A DNA stretch of 64,000 nucleotides from Coxiellaceae bacterium (lineage in GTDB: Bacteria > Pseudomonadota > Gammaproteobacteria > Coxiellales > Coxiellaceae), in NCBI GenBank assembly GCA_029212925.1, contig JARGOB010000013.1, positions 22,300-86,299 on the forward strand. The letters run 5' to 3'. The notes under the pieces are model-generated. The model saw nothing but the letters and a program-made list of their open reading frames with translations. It was not told the origin of the DNA and searched no databases. A program made the position numbers and the translations under genes. This document shows positions 26,272 through 35,300 of this stretch, one piece after another; position 1 is the first letter of the stretch, and every line of letters begins with the position of its first letter.

Positions 26272-27567
26272 ATGTCTCGTAAAGTACCAGATACACTCGA
26301 TGAATCTCTTCGCAGTAGAATAGTCACCATATTAATTGCTCAACGAAAAGTCTGTTGGCGGCGGCCGGGCACGACGATGGATGATTTGGTTGAGAATTAT
26401 ATTGCTAAACAAATTACGCAATGCAGTGTGGGCAAGTGGCATGCTTTATTTGTTAATCGTAATGGTGGTGTTTCTGTCTGTGGTCGCAACTTTAATGGTG
26501 AGTTAGGGGTTGTTGATTACAAAAAACATGCCGAAGATCCAGTACCTGCTGACTTTAGTATTCCTTCTGGTGTTAAACAAGCGATTGCTGGCACTGGCTT
26601 TAGTTTATTTGTCAGTAATGACGGTGAGGTGTATGTCTGTGGTCGTGGTGCGCACAGTGTATTGGGTGATGTGGTTGGAGATTTATCAAAAGGTTTGGTT
26701 AAGGTGCCGGTGCCTTTTGATGCGCCAATTGATGCAATAGCTACCGGCGAAGAGCATATCTTATTACTCACCAAAGGCGGGCAGGTATTTGGTTACGGAC
26801 TGAATGAGCATGGTGAGTTAGGTGTCGGCGGTAGTCAGTTAGGTGATCACTTACATGAGATTGTATTTGCACCTGGAGTGAAGATTAAAGCGGTGGCAGC
26901 GGGTGATGAGCACAGTGTGTTTTTAACCACAGCAGGAGAGGTGTATACCTGCGGCAATCCGTTTTTTGGTTCTTTGGGTGTGGGGTATGTCTTTGGTGGT
27001 CATATGTTTAATGCGGCTAAACCACATCGTGTTGACTTAAAATATAAAGAAAAATGCAAAGCGATTGCCGCGGCTGGTCGTCAAACACAAATGATTACAA
27101 CCGATGGAAAGGTCTATTGTTGCGGCACGTTAGCTAAACCGCATTTGCCTGTGCAACAGCCACAACTATGTAAGCTTATCGCTGAAGATACACCTAATTT
27201 TCTTGATATGCCTGCAGTCGACAGTATTGCAGTTGGGCCGGATAATGCATTTTATGTTACACAAACTGGCCAGTTATTTGTTGCAGGTTATCGTGAAGAG
27301 GGTGAGGAGCTAAAAATAGGCTTTACAGTAGCTGCAGAAATTGAATTGCCTAAAGGTGTTAAAGCGGTATCGGCCAGTATGGGGGCTGACCACAGTGCGA
27401 TTATTGTTACTGATGATGGCGGTATGATAATGACACCTACCGCGTGTGATCGCTTAGGTATTCCAGCGTCCTCAAGGTTGACGCGAAGATTTTCTAAGCC
27501 GCATGTTATTAAAGCGAGTGCGCTTGAGGAGGAGGCTGAAGCACCTCTATCTATGGGACCGAGCTAA
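26272..27567 (+). CDS. RCC1-repeat beta-propeller protein
   Basis: A 431-residue protein with about seven RCC1-type blades: GGVSVCGRNFNGELG, DGEVYVCGRGAHSVLG, GGQVFGYGLNEHGELG, AGEVYTCGNPFFGSLG, DGKVYCCGT and TGQLFVAG are visible in series from about residue 60 to 390. RCC1 propellers bind Ran or other GTPases in eukaryotes; bacteria of the Legionella group carry RCC1 proteins that are translocated effectors. There is no signal peptide, so type IV export or a cytosolic role are both possible. GGGAG precedes the ATG. It is flanked on both sides by minus-strand AAA ATPases. Confidence 0.8.
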   Translation: MSRKVPDTLDESLRSRIVTILIAQRKVCWRRPGTTMDDLVENYIAKQITQCSVGKWHALFVNRNGGVSVCGRNFNGELGVVDYKKHAEDPVPADFSIPSGVKQAIAGTGFSLFVSNDGEVYVCGRGAHSVLGDVVGDLSKGLVKVPVPFDAPIDAIATGEEHILLLTKGGQVFGYGLNEHGELGVGGSQLGDHLHEIVFAPGVKIKAVAAGDEHSVFLTTAGEVYTCGNPFFGSLGVGYVFGGHMFNAAKPHRVDLKYKEKCKAIAAAGRQTQMITTDGKVYCCGTLAKPHLPVQQPQLCKLIAEDTPNFLDMPAVDSIAVGPDNAFYVTQTGQLFVAGYREEGEELKIGFTVAAEIELPKGVKAVSASMGADHSAIIVTDDGGMIMTPTACDRLGIPASSRLTRRFSKPHVIKASALEEEAEAPLSMGPS

Positions 27568-27568
27568 G

Positions 27569-28723
27569 CTATATTATTGAATTATCCGTTATTGAAAGAA
27601 ATTGAATGAGTGGAATACATTCTATACCTGGGGTCAATGTGAATTTTTTGTCGCCAGTGTAAATCACAAAGAGCTTATCTAGTTTTAAATCTTCCGCAGC
27701 AATTTTCATTGACTTGGTTAATTTAGGTGCTTTGCTGTGTTTGAATTCAAAACCTAGTCGTTTGGTGCCCTTAATAACTAATAGGTCTAATTCTGCTTGA
27801 TTGTGTGTTGCCCAAAAATAGCAATCATTATGGTCGATGCGCAGATGCCTAATGACAGACTCTAATGCAAAGCCTTCCCAAGAGGCGCCTAGTTTCGGAT
27901 TTATTAATAGTTCTTGAGGCGTGGTGATATCTAATAAGGTATGATAGATACCGCTATCTCGAAAGTAGACTTTGGTGGATTTTACCTGTCTTTTAGCTAT
28001 GTTTTCATGCCATGGCTGCAGTTGTCGCATCATAAAGGTACCAGTTAATATATCTAAATATTTTTTCACCGTGTTATGTGACAGGTCTAGCGAGTTTCCA
28101 AGATCGCTGGCATTAAATATTTGACCGTGTGAGTGGGCTAGCATCATCCAAAAGCGCCTTAAGTTTTGAGCAGGTATATTAATACCAAGGTTTGGAATGT
28201 CTTGCTCTAAAAATGTTTTTATATAGTTGATACGCCAGAAGGCGCTGTCTTCATCAGTTTCAGCAAGGTAGGATAATGGAAAGCCGCCCCGTAACCATAA
28301 TTTTTCAATTTCATGTGTTTCATCAAAAGAGAATGGCATTAATTCCATGTAGTGTATACGACCAGCTAATGATTCTGAACTTTGTGAAATGAGCTCACGT
28401 GAAGCGCTGCCAAGTATTAAAAATTTTTGCTGATTTTTTTGATCTACCAGTACACGTAAGATGGTAAACAAATCAGGAATACGCTGAACTTCATCGATGA
28501 CAATTAATCCACGCAGTCCCTCTAAAGCTAGCATGGGGTCTTGTAAGCGTAATAGGTCTAAAGGGTTTTCCAGATCAAAGTAGTTGATGGCTTCGCCTAG
28601 CTCTTGTTGAAAGTACTCCCTAGCAAGTGTGGTTTTACCAGTTTGGCGTGGCCCTAGAATGGCTACCACAGGAGAGGTGCGGAATGCATGATTCAGATGG
28701 TTTAGGTAAGCGGGTCTTCGCAT
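27569..28723 (-). CDS. AAA ATPase with DUF4143 domain
   Basis: A 384-residue protein: VVAILGPRQTGKTTLAREY (Walker A, about residues 18-36), LRGLIVIDEVQRIPDL (Walker B), LGSAS sensor, then the DUF4143 half with WEGFALESVI and ELDLLVIKGTKRLGFEFK, which resembles a degraded PD-(D/E)xK nuclease core. Function unknown; the family is abundant and patchy. A 42-bp inverted-repeat arm lies 2 bp upstream of its start codon, so its expression signals lie inside the repeat. It is convergent with the RCC1 gene. Confidence 0.88.
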   Translation of the reverse strand: MRRPAYLNHLNHAFRTSPVVAILGPRQTGKTTLAREYFQQELGEAINYFDLENPLDLLRLQDPMLALEGLRGLIVIDEVQRIPDLFTILRVLVDQKNQQKFLILGSASRELISQSSESLAGRIHYMELMPFSFDETHEIEKLWLRGGFPLSYLAETDEDSAFWRINYIKTFLEQDIPNLGINIPAQNLRRFWMMLAHSHGQIFNASDLGNSLDLSHNTVKKYLDILTGTFMMRQLQPWHENIAKRQVKSTKVYFRDSGIYHTLLDITTPQELLINPKLGASWEGFALESVIRHLRIDHNDCYFWATHNQAELDLLVIKGTKRLGFEFKHSKAPKLTKSMKIAAEDLKLDKLFVIYTGDKKFTLTPGIECIPLIQFLSITDNSII

Positions 28724-28725
28724 TG

Positions 28726-28767
28726 TTTTCCATGTAATTTGTAAGTCAGAGTTACAATTTTCATGGA
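28726..28767. repeat. 42-bp inverted repeat, left arm
   Basis: Exact reverse complement of 29000-29041. It is itself a dyad: TTTGTAA (28738-28744), seven bases, TTACAAT (28752-28758), framed by CCATG and CATGG. Confidence 0.93.
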
Positions 28768-28867
28768 AAAAGCTGTTGAAGTCAATCGACCACTGGCAAT
28801 TTTTGTATAACTATTTGAATATAATGTATTTTAATTTTCTTATGGGGTCATTCAGGCAAAGAAAAAT

Positions 28868-28945
28868 CATGCATTTTGTCAACGAATATGACAAAAATTC
28901 ATGTAATTTGTCAATGTGTATGACAAAAAACCATGTAATTTGTCA
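28868..28945. repeat. 32-bp period array of TTTGTCA-N7-TGACAAA dyads
   Basis: CATG occurs at 28868, 28900 and 28932, exactly 32 bp apart. Two full dyads TTTGTCA-N7-TGACAAA (28875-28895, 28907-28927) and one half-site (28939-28945) lie within. The units share the CATG..TTTGT-N7 design of the 42-bp arms. There are no varied spacers, so it is not a CRISPR array. It may be an operator cluster or part of a small mobile element. Confidence 0.85.
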
Positions 28946-28999
28946 TAATTTAAGTGATTATATTGCATAACATATTGATTAATAGTATTTTATTCATTC

Positions 29000-29041
29000 T
29001 CCATGAAAATTGTAACTCTGACTTACAAATTACATGGAAAA
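29000..29041. repeat. 42-bp inverted repeat, right arm
   Basis: Exact reverse complement of 28726-28767. It supplies the last codons and stop of the ATP-grasp gene (P-C-N-L-stop is encoded by CCATGTAATTTGTAA read on the minus strand). Confidence 0.93.
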
Positions 29042-30183
29042 ATTTCCTGATACTGGATGGCTGAGACATCCCAGCCATAGTTGCCTTCAATAATCACGGG
29101 ACCATCCGGTGTGATGCAAAAATCAAAACCGACGGCATAGCAATCAAACAATTGGTCGTGGGTTGTGGTGCAATAGTCGATAGCTCGTTTTACTAGTTTT
29201 ATAAAGTGTGCTGATAGCTGGGGTGGTTTATCTTTTTTATTATTAGGGTTGATTGAGGACAGCGCATAGCTTTGCAGGTCGATTGCATACACTTGATAAT
29301 ATTGTCGATGATTTTCGGCTTTTTCAGATAAAGGTATTTCAATTTTTAAATACAGCGGCATTGACGTGCTGTGAGGAGACTTCATAGTGATAAGTCGAAA
29401 GGTAATTAAATCTTCGTTGTTAAATTGTTTAAGTAACTCAGGGTGATTTAACAGTAGTGGCTGTATAATAAATTGTTGGCTATCGATCCACTGTTGCAGT
29501 CTCTGTTTGATTTTTACTTGATCCAGTATATCCGCCCCTTGGATCATATGTAATTGGCATTGCTTTGTTTGCTGATCATAAGTTAGAGCGCCGGCATCTT
29601 GCGAGCAATTCGCGACATTAGGTTTAATGAAGACGTTATTATATTGCGGCGCAATAAATTTCTCAGTGGCAATGCAGGGTATATTAATTTTTTTTAAGGC
29701 TTTAGCAAATGCCAATTTATCGCTGAGTAATTGCTTGGCTTGTTTTACACCTTTAAACCCGCGGTTATTTAGCTCATGTAATATCGGTCCTTCAAATGAA
29801 TACAGACGATCAAATACTGATTTTCTATTGTTATACAGTTTATGGCGCAGCACATCATTGGGTGAAAGGTTATAACCAAGCGTAAAATACAATAAATAAT
29901 ACAGGCATTGTAGACGTGTTAAGTTATGATTCTTTTTAACGCTAAAATCACGTTTACAACTGATTTTGAACGACAGTTGCCAAGCTTTAAAGCCATACCA
30001 ATATAAACATTGGCATAATAGCAAGGGTGTATGGAGATAAATCGGTTGTTGTAGCCAAGCATTAAAAAATACTTTTTGGTGAACGGCTATAGCACCCGAT
30101 TGATTGGGCAATAAGAATTTCCAGTGCAGCATAAACGGTGGTTTTTGAAAAAGTCTATGCAATCGTTTCAGGTATTTTTTCAT
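29023..30183 (-). CDS. ATP-grasp protein (sugar-transfer-associated type) of the lasso-like locus
   Basis: A 386-residue protein. The ATP-grasp signatures are NVFIKPNVANCSQDAGAL (nucleotide loop), FIIQPLLLNHPELL, DLITFRLITM and VIIEGNYGWDV (Mg-binding end), which fit the ATPgrasp_ST family. It has no signal peptide. It overlaps the asparagine-synthetase-like gene by 29 bp, indicating coupled translation. A ligase or kinase step on the same product is inferred. The 3' end is odd: its last four codons come from the 42-bp inverted repeat, so the natural C-terminus has probably been replaced, though the catalytic motifs remain. Confidence 0.75.
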   Translation of the reverse strand: MKKYLKRLHRLFQKPPFMLHWKFLLPNQSGAIAVHQKVFFNAWLQQPIYLHTPLLLCQCLYWYGFKAWQLSFKISCKRDFSVKKNHNLTRLQCLYYLLYFTLGYNLSPNDVLRHKLYNNRKSVFDRLYSFEGPILHELNNRGFKGVKQAKQLLSDKLAFAKALKKINIPCIATEKFIAPQYNNVFIKPNVANCSQDAGALTYDQQTKQCQLHMIQGADILDQVKIKQRLQQWIDSQQFIIQPLLLNHPELLKQFNNEDLITFRLITMKSPHSTSMPLYLKIEIPLSEKAENHRQYYQVYAIDLQSYALSSINPNNKKDKPPQLSAHFIKLVKRAIDYCTTTHDQLFDCYAVGFDFCITPDGPVIIEGNYGWDVSAIQYQEIFPCNL

Positions 30184-32083
30184 TGATTTCGTCAGTGATA
30201 GTATCTTTAGCTTTATCGCCGTGATAGTAGTTAAGCCAATTATTGAGATTGTTGATAGCGCTAAAATTTTTATTAACTTGCATGCGTTCAGTAATCGACG
30301 GGTTTTTATTTAAGCTGAGTTGTTCGATTTGATTCTTCAGCTTATCAATGTTAACCATAGGAGCGAGCAGTGGATGAATAGGGTTATTTAGCTGATGTTC
30401 GCTAGCTTTAAAGTCTGGTTGATTAACGCGTTCACCCATGTCTTTATTTTTTTTCCATATGATATGTTCAGGGACTAAATGCTCTGACGCTTTACGATGA
30501 ATATAACGATACACGCCTTTCGGTTGTTTGTAGTGAACCGGAATAGCGAGGAAGCATTCGATTAATTTCACATCCAGCAATGGCCAATTGTAATCGATAC
30601 CAAAAGAATTGGCGGTAAGTGTGCAGTTCTCCATGCGCGTGCTAACAAAGGGCACCCAGCGGCCTTGTAGGGTAAATTCATTAAGGTGATTATAACCGTG
30701 ATCAAATTTGGCCCTATCAAAATGTGCCTGTTCAAGATTATACTTATCTATGGCGCTATCACTGAGCGCAGAATATTGCCAATATTTTTTAAAGGCATTG
30801 TAAAATCTGGGGTTATAAGGTCGTTGGTGTTGCAGGTATTTATAGGGCATTTTAATCAAGCGCAGCAACCGAGTGAGTGTGTTGCCGTAGAGGTTATTAT
30901 AAAGGTGTCGGTATTTTTTCTCACGCAATAATTGGTATTGTGCAATATCAGGATGGATGCTAGTAACAAACTCATCGCCACCAAATCCGGAGAATAACGT
31001 ACGCACATTAAACTTTTGTGCCATGGCATAATCCATAAAGCGACCACGGCCTTCACCATGCTCAATAGGGCTGCCTAACGCTAATAGTGTGCGATGGTCA
31101 TGGGCGGTTTTAGTCGCAGGTGATTCTATGCCGCAGCAAGCAAAATTATTCGGTAACATATAACGCTGGCATAAAGGGTATATATACTCTGGTTCCTGGT
31201 CTAAATAGACGTGCGCGAAGGTATAAAAATTATCGAGTGGTTGTTGAAACTCATTAGCAGCCACCGCGGTAATCGATGAAGAATCGATGCCACCACTAAG
31301 CTCACAAGCCAAAGGGTAATCGCTTGGCATACGTGATGTAACGGCTGCTATAAATTTTTCACGATAGTGATCAACGGCATCATCAATGGATTGATAAGCA
31401 TCCGTTTTATAGGCATTAAATTGAAAATACGATTGTTGCTTAATTGATCTTTGAGTCACTCGCATACAGTGAGCAGGTTTTAATTTAACAATATTTTTAT
31501 AGGCTGTTTTTTCAAAGTCCATCGAGTCATGAATCATATAATGTGCCATCCATGATTCATCGGGCTGCATCGGCACGCAGGGCATATCATGAAAAATAGT
31601 CAAGCTGCTGGCAAACGCAAAAATATTATCATCGCAATAATAATAAAATGGCTTTGCGCCCATATGGTCGCGCCCACAAAACACCGATTGATCACGTGGG
31701 TCATAAATGGCAAAGCAATAATCACCAAATAAATGCTGACAACAATCATCACCCCAGCGCAAATACGCTGCCATTATCAGTTCATTATCTGCTCGATTAA
31801 TTAAGCCAGTTTTGTTGGCATTGAGTTTGTCTACTACGGCATCACGGTAATCGAGCCGTGCCCAGGCAACAATCACACAACCGGTTTCAGTATGAATAAA
31901 TGGCATTTGCGTGTTTTTTGACTGTGGTGTATTGGCACGTAAGCAATTCGCCATAACAATATGCTGGTTATTAAAGCCACCGTTGAATTCAGCGGTGTTG
32001 AATTGATTTAATGCACTGATTAGCGGTTGTTCAGTTATTGTATTGTTATTTTGTGCATGTCGATAAAAAATCCCTCCAATCAT
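30155..32083 (-). CDS. Asparagine-synthetase-like macrolactam cyclase (lasso C type)
   Basis: A 642-residue class II asparagine-synthetase homologue. True AsnB begins Met-Cys, with Cys2 as glutaminase nucleophile; this protein begins MIGGIFYR and lacks it, as lasso-peptide C proteins do. The synthetase half keeps the ATP loop LSGGIDSSS (262-270), FSGFGGDEF, and YRYIHRKASEHLVP. It is therefore expected to adenylate an acidic side chain and form an amide without free ammonia from glutamine. AGGGAG ribosome site. Divergent from a 36-codon precursor-like gene 84 bp away and overlapping an ATP-grasp gene downstream. Ordinary asparagine synthesis is unlikely. Confidence 0.8.
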   Translation of the reverse strand: MIGGIFYRHAQNNNTITEQPLISALNQFNTAEFNGGFNNQHIVMANCLRANTPQSKNTQMPFIHTETGCVIVAWARLDYRDAVVDKLNANKTGLINRADNELIMAAYLRWGDDCCQHLFGDYCFAIYDPRDQSVFCGRDHMGAKPFYYYCDDNIFAFASSLTIFHDMPCVPMQPDESWMAHYMIHDSMDFEKTAYKNIVKLKPAHCMRVTQRSIKQQSYFQFNAYKTDAYQSIDDAVDHYREKFIAAVTSRMPSDYPLACELSGGIDSSSITAVAANEFQQPLDNFYTFAHVYLDQEPEYIYPLCQRYMLPNNFACCGIESPATKTAHDHRTLLALGSPIEHGEGRGRFMDYAMAQKFNVRTLFSGFGGDEFVTSIHPDIAQYQLLREKKYRHLYNNLYGNTLTRLLRLIKMPYKYLQHQRPYNPRFYNAFKKYWQYSALSDSAIDKYNLEQAHFDRAKFDHGYNHLNEFTLQGRWVPFVSTRMENCTLTANSFGIDYNWPLLDVKLIECFLAIPVHYKQPKGVYRYIHRKASEHLVPEHIIWKKNKDMGERVNQPDFKASEHQLNNPIHPLLAPMVNIDKLKNQIEQLSLNKNPSITERMQVNKNFSAINNLNNWLNYYHGDKAKDTITDEINEKIPETIA

Positions 32084-32112
32084 ATAGGCTCCCTGCGCTA
32101 TCTTTGTTATAT

Positions 32113-32141
32113 TTGTTATAAGCTAATCACGGTACTATAGT
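32113..32141 (+). promoter_or_regulatory. Candidate promoter of the precursor-like peptide
   Basis: TTGTTA, a 17 bp spacer and TATAGT lie 26 bp before the ATG at 32168, in the gap between the divergent cyclase and the peptide gene. Confidence 0.45.
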
Positions 32142-32167
32142 GAAGCTAATAATTAAAGGGAAATATA

Positions 32168-32278
32168 ATGAAGAAAACATGGTCGGCGCCAGCACTGCAC
32201 TTACTTGGGTCTAGAGGTAGTACTTTTAATAAGGCTGCTTGTAATTGTGAGGCTCAAAGCTTTGGCCCTACTTCTTAG
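32168..32278 (+). CDS. Lasso-type RiPP precursor candidate, 36 residues
   Basis: This small frame is below usual length limits, but AAAGGGA lies 6 bp before its ATG. The leader begins MKKTWSAPALHLLGS, matching the lasso leader pattern (aromatic-x-x-P-x-L...G-S) with an expected Thr at leader position -2 (T19). That places the core at N21-S36 and puts E28 at core position 8, where lasso rings close on Asp/Glu at positions 7-9. The core also has Cys at positions 5 and 7 and ends FGPTS. It faces away from the asparagine-synthetase-like cyclase. Asn at core position 1 is unusual. Product not predicted beyond this. Confidence 0.7.
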   Translation: MKKTWSAPALHLLGSRGSTFNKAACNCEAQSFGPTS

Positions 32279-32373
32279 GCCGATGCTAATTTCAGCTAAC
32301 GTACCAATCTTAAGTTTTTGTTAATTTAGCCTATGTAGCATATACTGTACTGAATTCTAATATTGGGATTGCT

Positions 32374-35300
32374 ATGTTGATTGATTCTATTAAAATTTTC
32401 CAGCGCTTTGTGTCTTCACGTCTTGTCTGTATGGTTGCTATAGCAGCGTTCGGTATGACGGGTGTAAGTTATGCTCAAACACAGGCGGCACAAGCCAATG
32501 ATAGTCCCTGTGAAAGCCAGACGGCATTGAGCTCTTTAAACTTGTTACCCGCTCCCTCCTTTATAAATAATGTAACGCCAAATCCGCCGGTTGCCGGTAA
32601 AACGTTTCAAATCCCTGGTGACGTAACAGCAAGTGGTGGCCTCATTTATAATGTACCGGTGAGCAAGCTACAACCTACTACCGGTACAGTGCAAGAAGGT
32701 CAGGTATATACCTTCCAGGTATGTGTAGAAACCAACAAGGGTGCGTCACAAGGTACAACTGCTTACCCTTTTGTGAACGTCACGGGTGATGTGCAGAATA
32801 CAAAGACCATTGCCTATATTGCACAAAATAATAAGTGGACAGTGTACCGGACGATTTTCTACCTTAATAGTCCTACTTCGCCAACGGGTACAGTCAGAAT
32901 TGACGTCTCATCGCCGGGTAACACAAATGATGCTTTTTCAACATTTAAAAACCCGGGTTTATTTTTAGGGTCGTTTGCTTCGGTTCCTGGTGCGGATGTT
33001 CCTTTCGGCCAGGACATATTGCAAAATATTGGCTGGTTTTCTTCGGGTGCATTTACACCGGATTGGGGTACTGCTTCAGTTGCACCTAGTCCTTTGCCAA
33101 TTTTGAAAGACGTGACAGGTCAGTCGCCAACACATCCAAGTTCAATAAAAACAATTAATGCAGTTCAAATGTCACACGCGGGTGATCAGGCGATTACGGT
33201 TAATAATTATCAAACGGCGTTTAAGCCAGTATCACAACTGGAGTCTCCAGGTATTTATAAACTTACCTATTGGATTCGCCCCGCTCCTGGAACTGGAACG
33301 CAAGTTTCGGAAAACGGATTGTGCTCGCAAAGCATTCCCTATGTCGCGATAGTCGACAACAGTAATTTTTTATCAAGTCAGCAATCATTATTGGCTCTTG
33401 GAAGCCCTGATCAGAATGGTTGGCAGCAGTGCCAAGACAGTTTTTCTTTTAAGGGTGGCTTGCCTAATTTCCCTGAGGTGAATATTTATTGGTATAAAAA
33501 CTCAAAAGTAACTGGCACCTACCAGGTAACAGGTGTCGCTATTAAGCAACTGCAGACAAACGGTGTTAAATCCCCCGGAGCAGTCATTGCTAGTCAAGTA
33601 CCTTTAATTGCTAACTTTACTGACTCTATTAACACGACAACCCCAAGTCTCAGTGATATGAAAATAGCTAAAGCAAATTCTGATGGTTCGGCTTCTGCGG
33701 TTAAGGTGCCTATGTGGCTGTTACCAAAAAGAACGATTGGTAGTGCCAATGATGAGCCTGGCGTATTGCCTTATAATGTCGAAATTGTTCAAAATAGAGC
33801 GGCAACAACGGATGTAAAAATTGCTGGTAAGCCGGTGTTACGTTTGCGGTTTTTTGGTGGAGATGACAGTACTAAGGCTCAAAATGCTGCAGGTGTTGAT
33901 ACATCAAATCCATATGCCTCTGAGCGACAAGGTGCGGCAATTGTATCATCCCCTTATTATGCCTCAGGTATTTTTGTTCACTGTGTGCGTTTACCCTACA
34001 GTGATCTCAATCCTCCAGTAGCTGAAAGCAACCCGTTAATTTACAGCCGGCATAATACCGGAGCGGTGAGTGCTTTTTGGCCGTACTTCTACCAAGACCT
34101 TCCTCAAGGGGCCCCGGGTGCGAATAATGAAGGCGGTACGATTCGTAACTCTGAGCTTGACTGGGAAATTCCAGGTGCTTATGAGGGCGATGCAAAGGAT
34201 ATAAATAAGCCAGGTTCGGCAAATTTTGGTAATGCGGGTTATGATAATGCGCGTTTGAATGTCTGGGGTGGTCAATGGAGTGGCATTAGCAACAATTTTT
34301 CTGGTCGACCACCACAGCCTACTTTACCTGCGTCACCTGCATCAGAAACATATTTGCCGGGAAGCTTCCGTGCACTTAATAATGGTAGCCCTTTAAACAA
34401 CGGTCAATTTGTTCAGATCTCATATGTTATTGACGGAGGCGGTACGCGTAATAGCTCAGGTTCTGGTGAGCGAACTCCGGGGCAGGTTGCTTGGTATTTT
34501 AATCCGAAGTGTGCATTGTTGGATAAAATGCCGAGTGATATTTCGACAGACACGCCTGCTCAGCAGCGTGATGTTTTATCTAATCTAATAGTGGGTACAA
34601 ATTTTGACGACATGCCCGGTGCTGGTAAGCTAATTGCTAAAATTGCTGAATTGGGCTCAAAATCAGTTTTAGGCACACGTGTGCATTTAGCGCAATCGAA
34701 TAACCCTGCTCCTGCTTATACATCCAAAGTGAATCAACCCAGCGCTGGAATTTTTAGTGGCGCCAATTATGGTCAGGATAATGTCCCATTTAAGCCGATG
34801 AGAGACTGGGTAGGGCTTTGGGGGCCTGGTGGTAACGCTCACGTGATGACAAGTCTGGATAAAAGTGACCCTAGCAAAATTCATAATTTTTATTGGGGTT
34901 GGGGTGGAACACCTGACTTTTTGTACGAGCGCGGTGTGCCTGATTTCTTATGTGTTGGTAAAGAGACCAGTGATCCACGTTATAAACAATGGATGGTAGA
35001 CAATCAATTTAGCTGTTCGAGTGCGGAGAAGCTGAAGCGTAAGAATTATATAAATTTGCTGAACCTAAAAGCATTTAAGGTAATGCCTGGTAGTAGCACC
35101 AAAGAATATTTTGGTGTGCGCTATGTAGATACAGCTGACCCAGCACGACCAGGATATTTGGCGTATACGCCCTCTAGCAGCGCTGGTGGTAAAACAAAAG
35201 CAGCACAGCTTACTAAGTGCTCTCCTACCGCAGATACGTCGAGAAATTGTTTTAGTAATGAACGTGATGAAGACGTGGCTTCAGTGGTTATTTTGCCGCT

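Noticed and set aside
28868..28945. 32-bp spaced repeats as a possible CRISPR array
   Set aside because: Units are adjacent with nearly the same sequence, no unique spacers, no cas genes.
28776..28970. 64-residue frame between the inverted repeats
   Set aside because: Built from the repeat array; no ribosome site or family; arms and dyads explain its sequence.
30155..32083. Calling the gene asnB
   Set aside because: The Cys2 nucleophile needed for glutamine hydrolysis is absent and a RiPP-like precursor is adjacent.
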